Shown: positions 57,922-64,000 of the stretch, in pieces
Layout: each line of letters begins with the position of its first letter
Position numbering within the stretch: the stretch's first letter is position 1
Origin: Flaccisagitta enflata
Taxonomy: Eukaryota; Chaetognatha; Sagittoidea; Aphragmophora
DNA: 64,000 nt
Direction: 5' to 3'
Assembly (NCBI GenBank): GCA_965153355.1
Contig: OZ231126.1
Coordinates: forward strand, 85,250,001-85,314,000
Notes under the pieces: generated by a model
Told to the model about the DNA's origin: nothing
The model's database searches: none
The model's input: only the letters and a program-made list of their open reading frames with translations
Made by a program: the position numbers and the translations under genes

Positions 57922-58740
57922 TTTTTAGTCGCGTGCTACGCGAATCTACAACCCGCTGTGTCGGTTGGTTGGTCGGTTGGTCGGTCGGTCCCCTGTAGAA
58001 CACAGGGATGAATTTCCGTCCGTCCATCCGTCCTTCCTTCCTCCCCCCGTGGACCTGAAATCTCAATCCAGCCTAGTAGGGCCTGAAATCTAGTTTCTGC
58101 AGCTTAAACTCAGCCCTTATTGGCCAGAAATGAGCACTCTCAGTCCTGAAATCAACTCTCCCAAACCTCAAAGCAACGCTGCGAGGCCTCTAATCAGGCC
58201 TCAAATCAGCACTCTCAGGCCTGAAATCTGCCCTCTCAGGACTGAAATCAGCCCTACAACACCTGAATATCAGGCCTTGAATCAGCTCTCTCTAAAAGGT
58301 AATCAGCCCGCTTAAGTCTCAAATCAGATCTCATCAAGCTGAAATCAGCCCTCATTGCTGTAGATCAGCCTCCACAGGCCAAAAATCAGCTCTCACCCCT
58401 GTGTACTACAGGACATCGGCCCTTTTTGGGCAGCGGCCCAAAAGGGCCGATGTCCTATAGGACACAGGGGGAAATTTCCAGATGTCCGTCCGTCCTTCCC
58501 TCGGTCCCCCCCCCTGGATGGCCATCAAGGCCTCATATCCTCACTCTCAGGCCTGATTTAGGCCCTCTAAGCCCTCAAATTAGCCTCAAATCAGCTCTCC
58601 GGGTCTCAAATCAGCTCTCCAGGCCTCAAATCAGCTCTCAAGGCCTCAAATCAACTCTCCAGGCCTCAAATCCGTACTCCAGACCTCAAATCAGCATTCC
58701 AGGCCTCAGATCAGCCCTCCAGGCTGGCATGACTATTACA
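57922..58740. mobile_element. Hairpin-element head plus two tandem TIR-minisatellite copies
   Basis: 57922-57992 is a minus GACC/hairpin head (TTAGTCGCGTGCTACGCGAA). 57991-58440 is a copy with CTGTAGAACACAGGGATGAA and (TCCG)n, a TCAGGCCTGAAATCAGC-type minisatellite and a closing ACAGGACATCGGCCC arm. 58431-58735 is a second copy sharing the GGGCAGCGGCCC palindrome, with CAGGCCTCAAATCAGCTCTC units. Confidence 0.6.
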
Positions 58741-58761
58741 TCATAGCTTAATGAAACAAAC

Positions 58762-58930
58762 AAAGCCGGATCGCGCGCGTGCGTGCGTGCGTGCGTGCGG
58801 GTGCATGAGCCATATTTTAGGTCACTAGTCCTTTGGGCAGGAGCAGTGAGGCCAAAGAACACAAAAAATAAAACAAGTAAAATGACAGATCTACCAACCG
58901 ATTACCGACGGAAGAACATAGCGGGGAGGA
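58762..58930 (+). repeat. GACC/hairpin element with a CGTG expansion
   Basis: ACAAAGCCGGATCGCGCGCG then (TGCG)n replaces the usual CACGGCTAC block. It continues AGGTCACTAGTCCTTTGGGC and GCAGTGAGGCCAAAGAACAC. Confidence 0.6.
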
Positions 58931-58995
58931 TTAGAGCCTTGGGAAGTCTCATTGGTGTAATCTTTTGTCAATACAGAAATCCATACTTCTCACAG

Positions 58996-59152
58996 AATTC
59001 GCAATTATGATAAGTGGAATAAGATCATTGAAAAACTGGAGACCGGGAAAAAAATAAACGACATCAATCTTGACGACGCATCCTGGACAAATCTCTTGAC
59101 CAAGCCCGTGCAATTATGCCAGAGCATTTTTCATCAACGAACCTACAAAGAG
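58996..59152 (+). CDS. Secreted Cys-rich protein, exon 6
   Basis: Acceptor CCATACTTCTCACAG (58995) and donor AAAGAG|GTTAAT. It encodes IRNYDKWNKIIEKLETGKKI, NDINLDDASWTNLLTKPVQL and CQSIFHQRTYKE. An AG at 58976 is an alternative, but its phase does not fit exon 5. The frame is open from 58977. Confidence 0.68.
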
Positions 59153-59236
59153 GTTAATTTCACTGGCAGACTCACGCTAGGTGGTAAATAGATTGATTTT
59201 ACGGGAAACAAGCAAAGAAAAGAAAACACTCTTGTT

Positions 59237-59522
59237 AGATGCGACAAAGCACCTCTATAACTGGCTGTGTCCGTCGGTTAGTCGGTTGGTCGGTTGGTTC
59301 TCCTACGACAAGAGTTACTGGTAGTGGGGGATTGAACGTAAATGCATAGCGTGAAAATTTTTTGTTGATTTATTATTGAATATTAACTAATGATTATAAC
59401 AAACCAGGCCGTATGCACTCTCCCTCAGTCGCGGACGGGTGGGCAGGAGCGGAAAACAGAAATGTGATCGACCGACAGACCGACCAACACGGCAAGTTCT
59501 AGAGTCGCGTGTCCGCGACTAA
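59237..59522. repeat. Two oppositely oriented GACC/hairpin fragments
   Basis: Minus head at 59237-59305 (AGATGCGACAAAGCACCTCT, GGTTAGTCGGTTGGTCGGTT). Plus piece at 59404-59522 ending TAGAGTCGCGTGTCCGCGAC. Confidence 0.6.
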
Positions 59523-59557
59523 AAGTGATTATATATGTATTTTTTCTTTGCCCTTAG

Positions 59558-59747
59558 TCTTCCCATCCTGAACATTCGGTTTTTGACCTCGACGGGTCCG
59601 ATGCGGAATTGACGCAGAAATTGTTGTTGGGAAATGCTTATTATTCTTGTCAAAAGCAAATTCGCGTTAATGTGGCAAAACGAGTGGGACTCTATTATGA
59701 GAACGCCTTCAAGTCGATGCGGAAATGCGAGGCTGCTCAGAGATCCA
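59558..59747 (+). CDS. Secreted Cys-rich protein, exon 7
   Basis: Acceptor TTTTTCTTTGCCCTTAG and donor TCCA|GTAAGA. It encodes SSHPEHSVFDLDGSDAELTQ, KLLLGNAYYSCQKQIRVNVA and KRVGLYYENAFKSMRKCEAA. Two cysteines about 30 residues apart in a helical context. Phase in 0, out 1. Confidence 0.75.
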
Positions 59748-59849
59748 GTAAGATTCATTTTAGGGGCACGGTCTATGACCCTCGGAATTCGTCGTTTTAT
59801 CAGTAAAACTTTTCGTTCTTTCCCTTCTATTAAGTGTGTCCTCGCACTT

Positions 59850-60110
59850 CTATAAGAAGTCATGTCGGTTGGTTGGTCGGTTAGTCGGTCGGTCACGCAA
59901 ACGTTTGAAATGTGCAAAACGGCTGATCCTGACTTATTTCATCATTCCTTACCAAACTCATTTTTATTCATTCATTGGTTCATTCATTCATTTATTCGTT
60001 CATTCATTCATTCATTCATTCATTCATTCATTCATTCATTCGCTCATTAAAAACGCTCATTCTAAAGTTCTAGATCAAGCGAGGCGCACTTATTGGCCAT
60101 AACTTTGCCT
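59850..60110 (-). repeat. GACC/hairpin element with (ATTC)n insert
   Basis: GGTTGGTTGGTCGGTTAGTC near 59870, then ATTC/TTCATTCA repeats at 59975-60045 and a GGCCATAACTTTGCCTTGTT end. Confidence 0.5.
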
Positions 60111-60195
60111 TGTTTTGGTGTTTTACTAGATACTACCTCAACCCATCCATGACAAAAGATGAGTTCTAGAATAGTTTTGTAATCTTTTTTCATAG

Positions 60196-60233
60196 ATTTA
60201 TTTGAAGAAGCTGACCGTGAGGAAGAGTTGTGA
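60196..60233 (+). CDS. Possible alternative terminal exon of the secreted protein
   Basis: A strong acceptor (AATCTTTTTTCATAG) is followed by LFEEADREEEL-stop (TGA 60231-60233). It reads in phase with exon 7 (A|AT = Asn). Using it would end the protein before the CPLC segment of exon 8. It may be chance, given its 12-codon length. Confidence 0.28.
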
Positions 60234-60485
60234 TTGTTATTTTACGGAAATTGTAAATAGAAAAGTACTGAAGAAAAGTACAGAAAAACTGAATAAGAAT
60301 TTTACAGTGACCCACTTCCTTGTCAGACGCAAAAGAAATGATAATAAGAGAGAGATTAATGTTCAACTGGCTAACTTTTGATCGCCTTGACCGATTTGCT
60401 TCATATTTGAAGGGAAGTTGTACTAGGGTAAGCCGCTTTGCTGCCTATGCGTATATTAGGATCGGACCACTCCAACTGGCCCAAC

Positions 60486-61200
60486 CAGCCTACCAGCCTA
60501 AAAGTGAAAAACTTGCATAACTTTGGCATTTTTCAACGGATTTGGTTGAAACTTGGGATGTAGTCTCTAAATGGAAGGACTCAACATATGTATTTGATTT
60601 GTAAAGATTTTAGCATGCTAACCGGCCAAACTGGCCTACCACCCAAATAGCCTACCAGCCTAAAAGTGAAAAACATGCGTAACTTTGGAATATTTCAACC
60701 GATTTGGTTGAAACTTGGTATATAGTCTATGAATGGAAGGACTCAACATATGAATTTGATTTGTAAAGATTTTAGCATGCTAACTGACCAAACTGGCCTA
60801 CCACCCAACCAGCCTACCGGCCTAATAGTGAAAAACGTGCATAACTTTTTAATCAATTTGGTTGAAACTTGGTATAAAGTCTCTTTAGAAATGGAAGGAC
60901 TTAACATATGTTTGTAATTTATAGAGATTTCAGCATGCTAACCAGCTTACCACCCACCCAGCCTACCGGCTTAAGAGTGGAAAATGTGGATAACTTAGGC
61001 ATTTTTCAACCAAATTGGTTGAAACTTGGTATGGAATCTCTAAATGGAAGGACTCAACATATGTTTGTGATTTATAAAGCTTTTAGCATGCTAAACGGCC
61101 AAACTGGCCTACCACCTAACCAGCCAACTATCTAAAAGTGAAATATTTGCAAAACTTTGGTATTTTTCAACTGATTTGGTTGAAACTTTGTAGACTGTCA
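60486..61200 (+). repeat. ~150-163-bp satellite, about five units
   Basis: Units share CCTACCAGCCTAAAAGTGAA, GATTTGGTTGAAACTTGG, TGGAAGGACTCAACATATG and AGATTTTAGCATGCTAACC (near 60488, 60652, 60812, 60960 and 61115). Intronic. Confidence 0.85.
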
Positions 61201-61202
61201 AT

Positions 61203-61360
61203 GTTGTTTGACAACGCCGTTTGACAACGCCGTTTGACAACGCCGTTTGACAATGCCGTTTGACAACGCCGTTTGACAACGCCGTTTCACAATGCCATTT
61301 GACAACGCCGTTTGTTCACGCGGTTTGACAACGCCGTTAGACAACGCCGTTAGACCCCAG
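61203..61360. repeat. 13-bp minisatellite (TTTGACAACGCCG)
   Basis: About 12 units with few changes, directly following the 150-bp satellite. Confidence 0.9.
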
Positions 61361-61416
61361 TCGCGGACCCATACTCTTTTTAGATTTTTTGTTGTTGTTT
61401 TTTTCAACGTTTTCAG

Positions 61417-61511
61417 AGGTTGCCTGTCCTCTTTGCCATTCTAATCCCGACGGAATGATGAATTTCATGGACACGCAGTCGGAGGGGGAAGTCTTATACT
61501 CTTTTGGACAG
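61417..61511 (+). CDS. Secreted Cys-rich protein, exon 8
   Basis: Acceptor TTTTTTTCAACGTTTTCAG and donor GGACAG|GTTTGG. It encodes VACPLCHSNPDGMMNFMDTQ and SEGEVLYSFGQ. CPLC is a redox- or zinc-type CxxC pair. Entry phase 1 fits exon 7. The phase-0 end does not fit the best frame of exon 9, so either a longer form of this exon or an unseen small exon is involved. Confidence 0.6.
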
Positions 61512-61777
61512 GTTTGGACTAGGGTTTTGTTACACTTTCTAACTCTCGAACGAGAAAGATTCCGAGCGATAAAAATAGACCGTACGTGTTCACGATGCGT
61601 CATAGTCGCCTAAATTTCAAGGAGGCATAATGGGCCGACCTTCAAACGGAGGGACCGAGTAAACAACCAACATACGGACACACCATCTTATACAGATACG
61701 ATGACGCGTCATATCAGTTTTTAGTATGCCCCCCTTCCCCCCAATCTTGGTTACGTATCAACTCCCCGTTCTCTCCT

Positions 61778-61977
<200 letters not shown>

Positions 61978-62131
61978 ATATCATAAAGAGAGCATCAAGG
62001 TTAGTTTTATTCAATATTCTATATTCTATTCAACACGACCGACTGACCAACCGACCGACCGGTCGATCTACCAGGAACGTCTTGTAGAAAGGCCTACTGA
62101 CGGTCGAATCATTTTCATCGTTGCTCCGCAG

Positions 62132-62367
62132 ACACAAATATTTTGCTATGGACTGGTTTCCAAGCATTGGACAGCCCCCAAGAACAGACGGGTACCCCTT
62201 TTGGTTACCCGATCATCATTTTTGCGCTCCGCCCTCCATCGCGCATATCGCCGGCAAACAACACTTTCATCGCGAAATACTTCTGGAGAAGAACATCAAT
62301 GAAGACATGTTTCAGTGGATTTTGGGCTATCCTTGCGCCGTCGAAGAAGCAAAATCAAACAATATAG
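62132..62367 (+). CDS. Candidate exon 9 of the secreted protein
   Basis: Acceptor ATCGTTGCTCCGCAG and an optimal donor ATAG|GTAAGT. The phase-2 frame is open throughout and protein-like (HKYFAMDWFPSIGQPPRTDG, YPFWLPDHHFCAPPSIAHIA, INEDMFQWILGYPCAVEEAK). A second frame (TNILLWTGFQ...) ends in TAG exactly at the donor. The first frame is preferred for composition, but its junction with exon 8 is unresolved. The gene continues beyond 62367. Confidence 0.5.
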
Positions 62368-62399
62368 GTAAGTCCATTATAATTCTCCAGGTTCGCACT

Positions 62400-63260
<861 letters not shown>

Positions 63261-63262
63261 TA

Positions 63263-63879
63263 AGTCCTGTTGTTGGTGTTCCTTGTCTCCTCCGAACAAG
63301 ACCAACATCTTTAAGTCGCATGCAAGATGTAAATTACTAAATGAATAAATGTCTAACTAAATAGACGACTTACACATAATCGTTTAAACCTATTTAAGAA
63401 ATTTCAAAACTTTTTTAACATTTTCAGCACTTTCAACCCTTATGAACTTTTATTGAAACACTCGCGTAGCAAATACTTAAATTAGAGGGGTCAAACGCTA
63501 ATTTGCATAATTTTGTCACATCAATTTTTCTTTTCATTTCCTGTTGTTGACATCGCTACCAGTCATTTGTGACAGTTTTTGAGCCATAAGACCATCTATA
63601 TTGCTCTGTAAACAATGGGGTGAAAATGACACATGCACTGATTTTTCTGCCTGGCATGACATGTGAGGTAAAATGCCATTAAGAAATTCCAAAAGTGCTA
63701 AAAACTTGTTAAAGTATGTAAGTTAGTGTAGAAAACATAAATTTTAACAGTCTAATTCATTCTCCCACGATCTCCATTATGAACATAGTGAATAATCTCC
63801 ATTTCTTTTAATCAAAGACCAAGTTCTTTAAAAGTTTTTTTTTCTATTTCTGTGAAAAAAAATTGCACTTTGTTCACAA
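63263..63879. other. No gene seen
   Basis: AT-rich sequence with no splice-bounded frame or recognised repeat. Confidence 0.5.
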
Positions 63880-64000
63880 ACAAGGCTGGATGCATGGCTA
63901 GCCCAGTCACATATGGGTGGGAGGGTCAGTGACAGAGGTCACTGAAGCATTCGGGCGGGAGCAGTGAGTGTATAAATGCCAAAAAAGGGGAGAGACGGAC
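63880..64000 (+). repeat. ~190-bp GACC/hairpin element cut by the window end
   Basis: AACAAGGCTGGATGCATGGC, AGGTCACTGAAGCATTCGGG, GGAGCAGTGAGTG, and the start of the GACGGAC array. Confidence 0.7.

Overview
This is a repeat-saturated animal-type nuclear genome fragment. The evidence is multi-exon genes with GT-AG introns, a cystathionine beta-synthase C-terminus, a Rab3-type small GTPase, a transmembrane receptor-like gene and a secreted cysteine-rich protein, all set in microsatellites and short transposons. Rab3-family GTPases point to a metazoan or close relative, probably an invertebrate. The species cannot be fixed from the sequence. Most long open frames here are microsatellite or minisatellite translations, not genes.

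Layout. Positions 1-9000 hold the 3' end of a plus-strand cystathionine beta-synthase gene (exons 3932-4057 and 8221-8475), with its intron filled by inverted-repeat elements. Positions 13119-30114 hold a minus-strand Rab3-like gene reconstructed from six phase-compatible exons. Its introns carry a 6.4 kb foldback-type transposon (15432-21802), a nested TA-flanked element (22768-24657) and a 5.1 kb composite minisatellite (24893-30095). The minisatellite unit is the donor half of the gene's own upstream exon. Positions 40671-49228 hold a minus-strand gene for a type I membrane protein: a discoidin-like domain, sushi-like cysteine-rich segments, one membrane helix and a short tail. Positions 54816-62367 hold a plus-strand gene for an unrecognised secreted cysteine-rich protein. 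A few isolated weak candidate exons are listed with low confidence.

Repeats. Three things dominate. (1) More than 20 copies of a ~190-bp element contain a GACC tetranucleotide array and end in a GTCGCGTGCnnGCGAC-type hairpin followed by TAAAA. Some copies host other minisatellites. (2) A family of elements has terminal inverted repeats reading GGGCAGCGGCCCCGAAGGGG and enclosing a ~20-bp minisatellite. (3) Many palindromic or TIR elements are flanked by TA, and a few carry 8-bp hAT-like duplications. CT microsatellites repeatedly sit directly upstream of splice acceptors on the coding strand, and exon edges are repeatedly duplicated in tandem.

The genes have unrelated functions (sulfur amino-acid metabolism, vesicle traffic, cell surface, secretion), and nothing suggests a common pathway. 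The most unusual biology is the exon-derived minisatellite with about 36 splice donors and the Rab3-like protein with altered G3 and G4 motifs.
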